A DNA stretch of 64,000 bases from Symsagittifera roscoffensis (taxonomy: Eukaryota; Xenacoelomorpha; Acoela; Convolutidae). Both the position numbers and the translations under genes were made by a program. Below the pieces are notes generated by a model, which saw only the letters and a program-made list of their open reading frames with translations, did not search any database and was not told where the DNA came from. The DNA lies in NCBI RefSeq assembly GCF_963678635.1, contig NC_087062.1, forward strand, positions 3,993,556 to 4,057,555, read 5' to 3'. Every line of letters begins with the position of its first letter. The stretch's first letter is position 1. Positions 1 through 12,409 of this stretch are shown here, one piece after another.

Positions 1-1801
1 ATTGATGATCCACCCATTAGGTATGGATTCATAATCATTTGGAGTGATTCTGCAGCATTTGGTTTTTGTGAAAAACTTGTAAGTTGACTTTTTGTGATTT
101 CAAGTTGCTGTTAATAATATGGTAGTGGGATTTTATTTTGCATTTGTGTTGGTTGATAAGAATGTGTACTGGCAGGGTTTTGTATCTGCATAGTTTGATA
201 GGGTTGTGTATAAGGTGGGTTTTGCGTTTGCAATGGTTGGTGAGTTTGTGTACTAGCTAAGTTTTTTGGGTGAAATTTTGTATTTTGAGATGCTAGATTT
301 GGTTGAGGTTGTTGTACGCGGTATTCCTGTGTATATGGTGCAAAAATATCTGGTTGATAGTAGTCATCATCATCTGATGATAAATATTCAGGTGTATAAT
401 AAGGTGTTTTTACTTTTAATTTGGTTCTGTTGTTTTTTGTTTTTCTTCTGTTGAAAAAATAGATAATTTTCACTTTGGTCTTTTAAAATTCGTGGATAGT
501 CATGAAAGTTTACTGAAGTTGTTGTTGTTTGTTGAAAATTTTATCTTTGTGAAAAAGAATGATTTTCTGTATTTGGACGAGAAGGTTTAGATGTTTGTGG
601 TTATTTACATAGCTATAATCATGTTCTATAAAGTTGTTTCTTGTGAAAATTCTTTGTTTTTAAGTTGGTTTCGTCATTGGTCTATACGTTTGATAATCCA
701 TGTGTGAATACTTTGGGGCAATGGTGGATTTAACCGTTGATTGTAATGTTACCTGAGGTAAAGGTTGGATTTTCAGGTCTTGGAGTTGTAAGATTTGGAT
801 GTATTGGTGAAATACTTTGTTGTGTTGTTGTTATTACTGTCGTAACTACTTCTTCATTTGCGAAATGTGATGGTGTTTGAATATCTTGTTGTGTGAGGTT
901 CCTAGTTCAGTTCAGGTTTTCTTGTTGTATTAGAGTTGAGTTTAAAATATTATTTCCTGTTCTATTGGGTAGAAATGAATTATAATTTAAAGGTGTTGCG
1001 TCAGTTGTGAGTGGATTTACCTTAATATAATCTTTGTCAATAGAAATTGTGCTAATTGCTTGACTTGAAATATCTGTTGGTATGTTAAAGATTATTTCCA
1101 AACATAATTTGATTGTTCTGCTATCACAGTGTCATCAGTTGAATTTTGGAGTCTGAGATTTTTTCTTGCTTGTGAGGTTAAAGAATATTATGTGTGAACT
1201 AATCAATGATAAACCATGCCAAGATTTTTTGTAAATCGTGTTTATCGTTTTGTGAAATTTCGTTACTTGTTAAATTTTCACGGATTGTGTTTAAATATTC
1301 GGAAAATTTTTCAATTTCATGTCTTACAGTCGTGTGTTTTGATGTTTGAACTGGTTAAGTTCCTTGGGTTTCAGGCTTTTCTAGTATAGATAAGTAGCTA
1401 TAAATTATTTTAAATACTTCGTTAGTGAATATTGAATTTGTTATCTGTCAATTTTGATGTTGTATATTTTTTATGTATTCTGTGAATATTCTTGAAAATT
1501 CTATATCTACGTCGTCTGTTTGAATCAGATATCTACCATGAAACTTACTTGGTGACTGTATTTCTATGGTATAGATTCCGTACTGTTGTGTTTGGTTACA
1601 TATTCCTTTGAGGTAGTGATCGATAATTTGTCTTTTGATTTTTACTTCTGGAATTTCTGCTGTGCATGGACTAACTCCTCTTTCAAATAAGTTTGCTATT
1701 AAATTTTGACAAAAATGTGTTTGTCCTCTATTATCAGTGGGTGAATTGATTAAAAACCGGGAGATGAAGTTTTCATCTTCGCTTTCTTGATTTTGACTCA
1801 T
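1..1801 (-). pseudogene. Broken N-terminal part of the giant-element gag-pol
   Basis: Three separate open pieces (1448-1801, 907-1101 and 111-473) match successive parts of the intact 2744-aa polyprotein at 35578-43812. The first piece (117 codons from ATG) shares the block with RQIIDHYLKGIC and the QTDDVDIEFSRIF motif. The last shares the YLSSDDD and DIFAPYTQEYR region before the capsid. Stops and frameshifts separate the pieces, so no working polyprotein is possible. Its start overlaps the preceding ORF by 29 bases, as in the intact copy (38 bases). The remainder lies outside the window. Confidence 0.85.
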
Positions 1802-2243
1802 TTTTGTGCTTTGTTACTGTCATTTTGTAATTTTCAATGTGTTTTATTGGTAGATTCCAATTGTATAGACGTACTTGTTTGTTTTTGTATGTGTTTTTTA
1901 TTCTGCGTTTTCCTTGATTTGATGATTGTGATGTGGTTTCTGAGTCAGAGAAAAATAATGTATCATTAGCTTGGTAGTTTTTATTTACGGAGTCTTTTAC
2001 TCTATAAAGTTCTTTTAAATGACTTTTTTCTGATTCGGAGAATGCGTTTCTTTGTTTTGAAAATCTTCTTCGTGTAATCTGTCTGTTTTTGCTTAAAATT
2101 TTTCTTTTGATTGTTTGTCGTTTTATTCTAATATATCCTATTGACTGTATGTGTGGAGTGATTACGAAGTCATATTTTTCGTTGTTTATTTCACAATTGT
2201 GTAGAATGATTGTTTGTTTATTTCCTAATTTGTTTAGTGACAT
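1773..2243 (-). CDS. Short basic ORF1 of the giant element (156 aa), intact in this decayed copy
   Basis: This 156-codon frame aligns end to end with the 155-aa ORF at 43775-44242. Shared features are the opening LGNKQTI.LHNCEI, the VITPH segment, a central Arg/Lys-rich block, the acidic SDSETTS motif and the VRLYNW-like segment near the end. No family is recognised. The high positive charge with one acidic patch would suit nucleic-acid binding, but that is inference. It is notable that ORF1 stays open while the adjacent gag-pol is broken. Confidence 0.6.
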   Translation of the reverse strand: MSLNKLGNKQTIILHNCEINNEKYDFVITPHIQSIGYIRIKRQTIKRKILSKNRQITRRRFSKQRNAFSESEKSHLKELYRVKDSVNKNYQANDTLFFSDSETTSQSSNQGKRRIKNTYKNKQVRLYNWNLPIKHIENYKMTVTKHKNESKSRKRR

Positions 2244-2999
2244 AAGGTTTAGGATGACAGATGCAATATTTTTAATGCCTGTTAGTTCTTACAATTTTTT
2301 CTGGCTAGCCTAGCTTGGGTCGTGTATTTCAGGGTTGGAGAGAAAAGAATATATCGATTCCTGAGAATGATTTTTACTTTCTCGTGACTAGTCTAAGTTA
2401 AGGTGTTAACTTACTTAATCTTACTTAGGGGTGGTGATTGTGTTCAAGAGTTGGAGAATAGTAAATCGATCTACAAGGTTCAGGTATAATTAGAACACAA
2501 GTAGATCGTTAGGTACTATTTTAAAGTTAATAAGTTTAAGTATTATCCTGGGTCAGGTAAAAGGGGGGGTCAAGTGAAGGATGAATAACCGAAGTTCTTC
2601 ACTGTGTGTTCTAATTGGAATGGTTAGTGTGATTGAAAAATTTCTTTTAGTCTTGGGTCATGAAAAAAGGTTGGACATTGAATCGACGTTTGAGGTCGTT
2701 AGACACTTTGCTAAATGTGTGGGGGAGAACAAAATTGTTCTATTTGACCCACGAATAAGCCTTGATGATCAGAATATAAAATTAGAGAAATTAAATTTAA
2801 ATTAAGTAAAGTGAATTAAAGATCCAAGGAAAACCTTGATGATCTGTTAAGTTTAAACAAGTCGTAGAGACATTTCAATTAAATTATTGTCGTGTTACAT
2901 TTTTTAGAATGTTTTTTTGTCTAAGTCTAATCTATTTTTGGTTAATTTTAAGCTATTTTATTCCTTAAGGTCTTATACGAGACTTATAGTCGCCCCAGA
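2244..2999 (-). other. Leader and primer-binding site of the decayed giant copy
   Basis: This is non-coding sequence between LTR and ORF1. The inferred primer site is 2981-2997 (reading TGGGGCGACTATAAGTC on the minus strand, two bases in from the LTR), one substitution from TGG at its start compared with the intact copy in the first ten bases. Two splice-donor-like motifs (GTAAGT at 2409-2414 and a neighbouring GTAAGA) and two copies of a CCTTGATGATC repeat (about 2759-2769 and 2832-2842) are shared with the intact leader. Confidence 0.6.
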
Positions 3000-3377
3000 T
3001 GAGTTGGGACGGATGGTCTAACTCATAGAGTAATTTCAGATAAGGTACACCGTCTGCTTGTCACGCTATACTCTTTTCAGCCGGATAGATTGGTGCAACT
3101 TCTTAGTCTAATACCGATCTTAATCTTACTCTTATATCTATTAGTCTCAATAGATCTAGAGTATACTGGTTTGTTACGAGTCGGTCTCTTGGAGAAAGCA
3201 ACTAGGTTTTAAGTTAAATTCAAAATGCTCTGGTTCTGAAATTACAAGTAATTTCAGCACTTACAAACAAGTGGGTTGTTAGTTTGGTGGAGTGTGATTG
3301 GTTAGTCATTAATATTTTATAGGGGTTAAATATCTAATTTATGATCAATAATAATAAATAGTTTGGATCAGGTTCCA
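3000..3377 (-). repeat. 5' LTR of the decayed giant copy (378 bp)
   Basis: It starts TGAGTT and ends GGTTCCA on the plus strand, giving TG...CA ends in element orientation, and it aligns along its length with the 408-bp LTRs at 27000 and 45495. It is about 30 bp shorter and carries many substitutions. Confidence 0.85.
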
Positions 3378-4746
3378 TTATTTAATGGTCGGAAAAGCAT
3401 TCATGAGATGAAACCATAATTTGCGAAAGGAAGTCAATTAAGTGGTTTAATTTTTAGTTTGAAATAACATAGAGCAAGAGTTAACTGGAACTCGCGTGTC
3501 CAAATCAATTTCAACTGCAATCACCGGTATCATTTCTACAAAATCTTGGTTCTATTTTAAAAACCGGATCGACTTTTACACCAGATTAGAACCTCCAGCC
3601 TTTGCTTTATCAAATACATGACAAGAATAAAATTGAAGCCCACGAATTGATCATACATGCTCCAAAATTAGGTCGGGATGGTTTTAGTTTGAAAGCGCTC
3701 GTAAGAATTTTTTTTGTCAAGCAGTGTTTTTGAAAACTTGGAGCTGAATCATGAAAAATCGAAAAATGAGGAAAACGCAAAAAACACGGCTAGAAAACCT
3801 TGAGCAAATCTAACCCCGGGCAGAGACAAATGTAATTGAAAACGCCCGAAAGCCATACCACCGAAAGAAACTTGAGCATAAAGTTTCTCGATTTTTTTTC
3901 ATGACTGATTCAAGGCTAATTGGAATTACATAACCACCAACGTGGTAGCCTCCATTGGTATTAAATTTTAAATTAGCATAGGAACAAAATTTATGTGGCA
4001 GAAAAAGAGGCAGATTTTTTCGCAGACACCATTTCAGGCCAAATTATTAGATTTTACAGAAAACTATAAAAAATTGTTTTCTCTAGAAATTACAAAGAAC
4101 AACACTTGCAACTACAAGGAAATTTAGTTACAACTTCCGTTAGTTACTTCTGTTATGTGGCATCTAAGCCGAAAAAATTGAGCAGACAAACTACAGTCGG
4201 AAAATTCAAATTTAACCAGAATATATTTTTTTATTTTCATATTTACTTAAAAAAACAAGGGTTGGCCGTAACTCAAACCAAAGATCTTGAGAAGCAACAG
4301 CGAGCGCGCTACCTAAAAAGGCAACAGGTCATTTTTAAATTTCAATAACCAAGCAATTTCTTACTTTGACAGATGTGTAACAAAAGTTGTTTTCGGGAAA
4401 AAAGTCATAGTAATAAAAATTGTATCCTGAAAGATCGGAATTGCAACAACTTTAAGAAATAATCTATTTCAGTTTTTTTCCCTTTAAGAGGTTTGGAATC
4501 ATTAGTTTACCGTTATACTGTTTTCAATGGACACGAAGATACTGCATGGATCAATGGACACTATGGTATATTGATGGATATATCCACACCGTTTCAATCT
4601 TCTTGGAATACTATGTATCCGATAGATTTGAGAAAGAAGTTCTTACAAAACTCGGTTTACCGCAATAAACACAAACTTCAAAACGACAATTGCTTTTGAT
4701 GGGAATTTATGACGACGTTACATGAATTCTCCACGTTTTACTCCTC
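3378..4746. other. Spacer between two LTR elements; no gene recognised
   Basis: This is AT-rich sequence with two small open frames (4106-4348 and 4493-4699) that show no recognisable domain. The second (68 codons, with a GHEDTAWINGHYG segment) has a less biased composition and could be a decayed coding piece, but nothing supports a function. Confidence 0.4.
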
Positions 4747-5110
4747 TGTGGTAACTAACAATACCTCTGAGGTTGTATAGTGAAAACTGAAGTGGTTTCG
4801 AAGAGTTTAATTAACCATGTTGAAACCGTTTGTTTTTCTGTTTGTTAGTTTCTTACTGACTGTGTTCTTAGCCACAGGCCTGAGAGATTGACTCTCTAAG
4901 ATTTGTAAAAGGTCACGTATTCTTTGACCTTGGTTTTTTATAATAGGATTATATAATTTACAGATAACAATATGTATAGCACTATCAAGGCCAATATGTG
5001 ATGACTATCTGGTTACTGCGATAGCAGTAGCAGATGTGAGTAGCACTATCAAGGCCAATATAAGAGGACTGCATAGTTACTGCAATAGCAGTAGCAGTTG
5101 CGGTACCATA
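4747..5110 (-). repeat. 3' LTR of the gypsy/mag-like element
   Basis: It is 364 bp and starts TGTGG on the plus strand. Its inner end reads CCATA instead of CCACA. Inside it, a unit of about 62 bp beginning TAGCACTATCAAGGCCAATA occurs twice in tandem (about 4977-5039 and 5040-5102), with drift between the two. Confidence 0.95.
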
Positions 5111-5125
5111 TACCCCCTCGATCAA
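5111..5125 (-). promoter_or_regulatory. Polypurine tract of the gypsy/mag-like element
   Basis: On the minus strand the bases just upstream of the 3' LTR read GATCGAGGGGGTA, a short G-rich purine run at the position where plus-strand priming occurs. Confidence 0.6.
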
Positions 5126-8100
5126 GAAAATTTTTATAATATGTTATTAAAATTTTAAATAATAATGAATAGGAGTTTTAGAACTCAGTTTAAGAAGTTT
5201 TGGCTTTGTGTATTAGATTACTCATTTTCCATCTCTCTCTTCGTGTTCCTCTTCCAACTGTAAAGGGATTCGCCACTCGGCGTTCCATGAACGGGTTATA
5301 TCTAGAGCCTCGCTGCCAAACTTTCTCCTAAAAAGATGTTTCTCCAGCAGACCAAATTTTGTCTCCACCGAATTAGAAGCACCGGGTTTAAAATTTGCAA
5401 GCTTGATTCTATATGCTTCGAGCGCGGCTTGGTTTAAGTCTAATAGGTTATTCTGAAACGAGATTGATTTCATCGAATGCTTAATCGGGTTTCCGTATCT
5501 GGATGGTCCCTTTTTAGTTCTTCCGCTTTTCCGCACTGATGTTTCCTCAAGTTCGGATTCATCAGAAAACCCCGGAGGATTCAACAATTCCTCGTCGTCT
5601 TCCGCCTCCTCTCTGGATTGCAGTATCTCTGCCGCCGCGCGCTGAACTCCTCGTTCAAGTACTTGATCCGCTAACCGATTCCAGTCATTCGCCGATAGGT
5701 CCTTACTATTGAAAGTGTCGAGGATTGTTTCAGGAGATGTAGTGCGTGTAATTTCTTTCTTGTTTTTTATAGTATTCGACGAACATGCGTGATCTGGCGC
5801 CTGCGGTTCGTTCACTTCTGCTGCTAACGCAGCACTTTTATTCTGTAATATGACTTGTTGTGCGTCTTTCGTCGAGATTGGGCCCACTTCAGCCTTAGTT
5901 GTTTTCGAGAATGGTCGGCTTCGCTCTTCGTACCGCCAAATTCAGTCCACCGCCTTGCAGAGTGTCTTTTGAAGTGATCACCGTTGGGCTGTCCTGAAAT
6001 TTTTCCTTAGCTGCACCTGGCTGCTCTAGCAATAAGTCTTCATCCGACTGACTCAATTCAGCCTCATCTTGTTCGTCTGATTGTCGCCTCGATTGCCTCT
6101 GTTGTTTTTTCTTAGGCTCTTCTCCCGTTGGGGATCGTCTGTTGTTGCTTTTCTCCTTGTCTTGAACAGCAACCTTAACCTTCGCAATATCGCTTTTCCG
6201 GTAAACGGACCCTGCAGCTGTCTTAATTGTGGAGGGCGTTTCGGCCACGACCCTTCCCTTCAGAGTTTTCGTGAGGGCCTTACCGCTCTTCCTCCCCTCG
6301 TCCTTTCGTATCAGGATAGGTGACGACTGACGTTGCTGTGAAATGGCCTCCGGCTTATCTTCAACGAACCCCCGCTCCCACGAATATAGCATTTCTTTGC
6401 GTAGCTCGGGGTTAATGGTACTCGTCTCATCCACTGTACGTTTTAGATCGTTGGCCGAAGTATCACGTCGAGTCTGGTTCCATCTTGCATTGGCTTCCAG
6501 AAGCTCTTTTGGGGCCCGCGCTCTTTCCCGATCCTTTGCCGAGTCGACTTGCTCTTTGAATAATGGACTCACATCTCGGCTGTTTTGTCCTTTCCGGACA
6601 ATCTTTAAGTTGTCACGAGACTGGTCGATTCTCTTTTTGAGTTGCGAAGCCGTCAAGGCGGAGCGCTCCAGATGTTCCTTATCTAAACGATCAGAGTTTT
6701 GTAAGAACCTATCACTGAGAATTTTAAATTCTGTTTTTGGCAATCGCCCAAAGTGCGCCTCAAATGGCGACATTTTAATTGTCTTCTGTTTACTCCAACG
6801 AAGGTCACGAAGTATCGTACTCAAGCATAATTTTATCGATGTTACGTTTTCATCGAGTAGCATTACTCCCAACCTTCTCTTGATGGTTTGTATAGTGCGT
6901 TCTACTAAACCGCATCCGCGATGTTCGCCAACTGGACAAAATTTTTGTTCGATGTTATTGTCGGAGCAAAATTTTTTCATTGCTTTGCCCTTGAACCCGG
7001 AAAATTGATCCGTTCTAATTGATTCAGGTAATCCATGTATATCAATATATGAGCGAAGAAATTTTATTGACAACTTGCCCCCTGTTGATTTAGTGATTTT
7101 TACTGAAGGAAATTTAGAATACCTATCTATTGCTACCAACAGATAAATTTTTTTTCCTTTGAAATCTTCAAGCGGGCCAGCATAGTCCAACTGAATTTCT
7201 TGACCTGGCTGCGTGAGCAGTGGCAGAGGCTTCGTAGCATTTTTTGGTATGATGTATTTTGCATTCTTACCATAGCGGGTGCAACTTCTGCATTCCTCTG
7301 CAAGGTTGACGATATCCTTGTGCATGTGCGGCCACCACAGGTATTTTGACACATCTAGCATCGCTTCCTGGCCTGGGTGACCGCGGTGAATCCTCTTTAG
7401 GACTGCCAAGCGCAATTGTTCCGGGATAGCTAATCTGTTGTCAACCAGGATGCAGTCGTCAACAACTGAGAGTTGGTGCCAGAGAGGGTTGGTATATGGG
7501 CCCATCAGCTCGAAGCTGTATCGATCGTTCCTCTCAATGACCCGCCGCAGTCTGTCCATCCAGGCGTCTTCTGATATCAGCTCCGCTAATAGGCTTCTAT
7601 CAAATAGTTTGTTGAGATTGTCCAGACTGATATCTGTACGCACGTTATTTTGATCTGGTTTGCCTTTCCTGGAATCGTGACATGTCTTTTCCTTTTTAAT
7701 CATGCTGACTTCTGGGCTTTCCGAAGGGCTCTCGGCTGTTAGGTCCACTTCAATAATTTGGGGGAATTCACTTCGGGTATTTAATTGTGATGACTGGTCA
7801 CCTCTATTACAATCGACCAAGGCTGTCCGTGCCTCTAAATCTATTAGACTTTTTGGATTATCTGGTCTTTCTGCCCCTAGGAGGTCCCAAAATGACATCA
7901 GAGTTGTTCCACTACTTCCTGTCACATTTCCAGATTGTATTTCTTTAAGTCCTCTAGGCTTTATCGTCTTTCTCACTGGTCTCCACTCAACTTGTGGTAT
8001 ATCTGAATCAGAATCGTCTGACTCTTGTCGACTGCATGCAGCACCTCTCTTTACCATGCGTGTTCGAGAGAAGGTGGTTTCTGTTACTTGTTCGGTTAGT

Positions 8101-8134
8101 TGATCGTCCTCCCTCTGATTTCCGTTCTGTTTAT

Positions 8135-9756
8135 TTTTCGTTTTCTTGGATTTTCCTGTTTCGCTTCTTTCCATTTCTTTCGATGACGCCGTTTCCTTGG
8201 ATTCTAATTGTTTGGAGTTTAATTTATCTTTGAATTTTGAAATATCGACCAACTGTTTCTCACGAGCTATTCTGTCCAATGTGTTTTTGTGCTTCTCAAC
8301 TGTTTGAAAACTTGAGTTTTGACCGTTTTCGTTCCGGTCGAGCTTTGTCCGGTTTTGAACAAACTGGTTGTCATAGCAACCGCGTGATGAGCTGTCTTTA
8401 CAGTAGTTAATTTCTCTTGGTGTTCTAGAATGTTCTGGAATGTTTATAGTGCTACTTTGATTTGTTTCACTAGACCGACTGTTTAAACAGTCGAGTGCTT
8501 TATGGAAACTTTCTATAGACGTTACTACGAATCTCTCATCCAGTTCCGATTCTGGCCACGGTTCTCCATTAGGTTCTCTTGACAAGTAGTCAACGATACC
8601 CATATCCCTTCCGGGAATATGAGTAATTTTAAATTGGAAGGGCAAAAATCGGTCAACCCACCTGGTCAAACGAGATTGATACGTTTTGTTTGATCTATGT
8701 TCCCCCAAAGCTGATGTCAATGCCTTGTGGTCAGTTGCTATGACAAATTCTTTCCCTAGTAGATAATGTTTGAAGCGATCTACTGCCCAAACTACTGCTA
8801 ATAGCTCAAGTTCATTGGTAGAATATTTTTTTTTCTTGAGCATTTAAATACCGGGAAGCGAATGCGATCGGTATCCAATCGTTCTGATGAGACCATTGTT
8901 CTAAAGTAGCCCCTAGCCCACTATGACTTGCATCGCATTTTACTCTAGATTGCTTTGCTGGATCGTAATAGTTTAACAAGGCTATATTAGCAACTGCCTT
9001 TTTTATGTCCTCAAAGACTACTGAGTGTTGATCGTTCCACTCAAATTTTTTAACTGGTAACCGGACATTTTTCATTTTCTTTTTTTCATTTTCTTCTTTC
9101 AGTAGTGGTCTAAGTTTTTCAGTTAAACTAGCCGCGTTTGGGATAAATTTCGCTCAGTGGTTGATGCTACCCATGAACGATCTGAGTTGCTTTAATGATT
9201 TGGGGGGTTGAAGGTTTGCAATTGCCTCAGTTTTAGTAACTTTTGGAATTATGCCATGTATCGACAAGTTATGACCTAACCAGTTCACCGCAGGCTGCAA
9301 GAATTCGCATTTCGAAATTTTTAATGCGAGATTTTCGTCGTCCAACTTTTGCAACACATTGTGTACTAATTTCTCATGCTCTTTAGCTTCCCCCTTTGAA
9401 ACAATTAGAATATCATCCAAGAAACAAAAGGTATTTTTTGCGTGGTTTAGTGTTCTGTCCATCGCTTTTTGGAATTCGGCTGGCATATCTGCCAGCCCGT
9501 AAAAACCTGTCAGAAATCTGTATGTACCCGTTGCATTACCCCCTATTATATTGAAGTTGCATTGTTTTGCTGTTTCCGCAGTTAGTTTTATCTGACTATA
9601 GGCATATTTCAGGTCCAACACGGTGAAAAAGAGAGAGCCTTCTGATGCTGATGTGATGATCTGGCTAACCCCATCAATCAGTTCGTCCACATTAGGCATC
9701 TGGTATTTATTTTTGTACAACTGTCTATTAATGGGTTTGGCGTCCAAGGCTAATTT
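8135..9756 (-). repeat. Second copy of a 1.62-kb tandem duplication inside pol
   Basis: It repeats 9754-11374 almost exactly and covers the RT core through RNase H and part of the linker. I see only a handful of differences, including one extra T in the run near 8830 and single-base changes matching 8185/9802, the cttgac/cctgac pair and the gcaaaaat/gcagtaat pair. Because the unit length is not a multiple of three, the duplication itself breaks the frame. Confidence 0.92.
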
Positions 9757-11374
9757 TCGTTTTCTTGGATTTTCCTGTTTCGCTTCTTTCCATTTCTTTC
9801 GATAACGCCGTTTCCTTGGATTCTAATTGTTTGGAGTTTAATTTATCTTTGAATTTTGAAATATCGACCAACTGTTTCTCACGAGCTATTCTGTCCAATG
9901 TGTTTTTGTGCTTCTCAACTGTTTGAAAACTTGAGTTTTGACCGTTTTCGTTCCGGTCGAGCTTTGTCCGGTTTTGAACAAACTGGTTGTCATAGCAACC
10001 GCGTGATGAGCTGTCTTTACAGTAGTTAATTTCTCTTGGTGTTCTAGAATGTTCTGGAATGTTTATAGTGCTACTTTGATTTGTTTCACTAGACCGACTG
10101 TTTAAACAGTCGAGTGCTTTATGGAAACTTTCTATAGACGTTACTACGAATCTCTCATCCAGTTCCGATTCTGGCCACGGTTCTCCATTAGGTTCTCCTG
10201 ACAAGTAGTCAACGATACCCATATCCCTTCCGGGAATATGAGTAATTTTAAATTGGAAGGGCAGTAATCGGTCAACCCACCTGGTCAAACGAGATTGATA
10301 CGTTTTGTTTGATCTATGTTCCCCCAAAGCTGATGTCAATGCCTTGTGGTCAGTTGCTATGACAAATTCTTTCCCTAGTAGATAATGTTTGAAGCGATCT
10401 ACTGCCCAAACTACTGCTAATAGCTCAAGTTCATTGGTAGAATATTTTTTTTCTTGAGCATTTAAATACCGGGAAGCGAATGCGATCGGTATCCAATCGT
10501 TCTGATGAGACCATTGTTCTAAAGTAGCCCCTAGCCCACTATGACTTGCATCGCATTTTACTCTAGATTGCTTTGCTGGATCGTAATAGTTTAACAAGGC
10601 TATATTAGCAACTGCCTTTTTTATGTCCTCAAAGACTACTGAGTGTTGATCGTTCCACTCAAATTTTTTAACTGGTAACCGGACATTTTTCATTTTCTTT
10701 TTTTCATTTTCTTCTTTCAGTAGTGGTCTAAGTTTTTCAGTTAAACTAGCCGCGTTTGGGATAAATTTCGCTCAGTGGTTGATGCTACCCATGAACGATC
10801 TGAGTTGCTTTAATGATTTGGGGGGTTGAAGGTTTGCAATTGCCTCAGTTTTAGTAACTTTTGGAATTATGCCATGTATCGACAAGTTATGACCTAACCA
10901 GTTCACCGCAGGCTGCAAGAATTCGCATTTCGAAATTTTTAATGCGAGATTTTCGTCGTCCAACTTTTGCAACACATTGTGTACTAATTTCTCATGCTCT
11001 TTAGCTTCCCCCTTTGAAACAATTAGAATATCATCCAAGAAACAAAAGGTATTTTTTGCGTGGTTTAGTGTTCTGTCCATCGCTTTTTGGAATTCGGCTG
11101 GCATATCTGCCAGCCCGTAAAAACCTGTCAGAAATCTGTATGTACCCGTTGCATTACCCCCTATTATATTGAAGTTGCATTGTTTTGCTGTTTCCGCAGT
11201 TAGTTTTATCTGACTATAGGCATATTTCAGGTCCAACACGGTGAAAAAGAGAGAGCCTTCTGATGCTGATGTGATGATCTGGCTAACCCCATCAATCAGT
11301 TCGTCCACATTAGGCATCTGGTATTTATTTTTGTACAACTGTCTATTAATGGGTTTGGCGTCCAAGGCTAATTT
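9754..11374 (-). repeat. First copy of the 1.62-kb tandem duplication inside pol
   Basis: Its far end (about 11374) continues into unique upstream RT sequence and its near end joins the second copy at TAATTTTCG. The homology at the junction is only a few bases (TTT). It encodes RT from ALDAKPINRQ through RNase H with a single in-frame TGA after GSINH. Confidence 0.92.
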
Positions 11375-12409
11375 AATAGAATTGTCTTTTTTTACTGTGA
11401 TAACAATTGGGGCAATAAAACAATCGCTTGTGCATTTGTCTAGTTTTTCAATGTGTCCCTCTGTGAGCAGCTTGTCTAGTTCTGTTTGAACTTTATCCTG
11501 AATGTGTATAGGAATTCTCCTACCTTTCTCTTGAATCGGGCACAGAGGATATTTAAATTTTGTACTCACCATGTGATTTTTTGATTCCCCTTGTCTATCG
11601 AATAGATCTTTGAACTTCTTATAAAAGGAAATCTTCCAACTATCTGACTGTTCGCACAGTAGCACATCAAACCTGGATCTTCGTGTTGGAGCCGATTTTT
11701 GCGTGGTTTGAATTCCTAGTTTACTTTGAAGATCTAAACCTAATATGCACCGCATACGTCTCTCTGTGACCAGTAACATCGCTCCCAACACTTCCCAACC
11801 CGCCGAACGTAGATTGGCCTTTAACGCTCCTAATATTAGAATAGGTCGTTTATTATAATCCACAAACTGCGCGGACAGGTTCAGCTTTTCTGCCGGAATA
11901 AATTTCGAATTTGAAGGTCCTTCCAGAATTTGTTTCGTTGTTGCCCAATTCAGGAGTGATACTGGACTGCCAGTATCTATAGTCATATTCAAAATATGAC
12001 TATCAATCTTAACCAAAGCTTTAAGTGCTTTAATTTGATGCGATTTGGGATTTATGCGAATTTCAATCTTTTCAATGTTACCCGACCTTTCCGGCAATGC
12101 TTCTTTCTGACTTCTTTCGTTATTGTACGCATTTTCCGAAATCCTTTTTGTTATGTAATTTTCTATGTCTATGATGGAAGTGCAATCTTCCTCTACTGAC
12201 ATGATTTCAAACTCATCACATGAATCGAATGTTTGTATTAGGTTGCACTCTTCCCCCGAACTCGAATCTTCATTTGCGATTTCGTTAATTTGTTGAGACC
12301 TACACATTTTAGCGAAGTGATTAGGTTTGTTACAATTTTTACATGTTTTGCCCTTTGCCGGACAATTTTTCAAATGATTCTCTACAAATGCTCTACCGCA
12401 TCTCGTACA

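Larger units (their letters stand above)
1..3377 (-). mobile_element. Decayed copy of the giant gypsy-like LTR element (5' part, runs off the left edge)
   Basis: Read on the minus strand this stretch has the same order as the intact element at 27000-45902: LTR (3000-3377), primer site, leader, short basic ORF, then the start of gag-pol. The short ORF is still open, while gag-pol is broken into pieces. The LTR resembles the intact element's LTR throughout but with many substitutions and small indels, so this is an older insertion. Only the part up to about 600 codons into gag-pol lies in the window. Confidence 0.9.
5222..12409 (-). pseudogene. Damaged pol of the gypsy/mag-like element (zinc knuckles, protease, RT, RNase H, integrase)
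   Basis: Seen in order on the minus strand: two CCHC-type knuckles just after the gag stop; an aspartic protease (IDTGSPVSLLNW); RT with FCFLDDIL; RNase H (VKCDASHSGLGATLEQ); an unusually long linker of about 380 residues; the HHCC zinc region (HRGHPGQEA...CRSCTRYG); and the integrase core with LDYAG, RTDQFSGF and GLVERT carrying the D, D and E. Breaks: an in-frame TGA after GSINH, present in both duplicated copies (10772-10774 and 9154-9156); a tandem duplication of about 1619 bp that shifts frame; a one-base gain in a T run near 8830 in the second copy; and a frame change near 5895 after which the C-terminal tail (5222-5887, with SGRTKKGPSRYG) follows. Starts are not marked by convincing ATGs, as expected for a polyprotein. 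Confidence 0.9.

Noticed and set aside
5222..5887. A separate third gene (env-like) at the 3' end of the mag-like element
   Set aside because: The frame overlaps the pol end without a proper ATG, has no signal peptide or membrane segment, and carries an SGRTKKGPSRYG motif typical of integrase tails, so it is treated as frameshifted pol C-terminus.
6343..8233. Plus-strand frames of 133-221 codons opposite the mag-like pol
   Set aside because: They lie antisense to integrase and linker coding sequence, show no domain and follow from its composition.
9154..10774. Reassignment of TGA to a sense codon, suggested by the shared TGA in RT
   Set aside because: The 2744-aa polyprotein and other long frames contain no in-frame TGA, so a standard code fits. 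The TGA is more simply a mutation older than the duplication.
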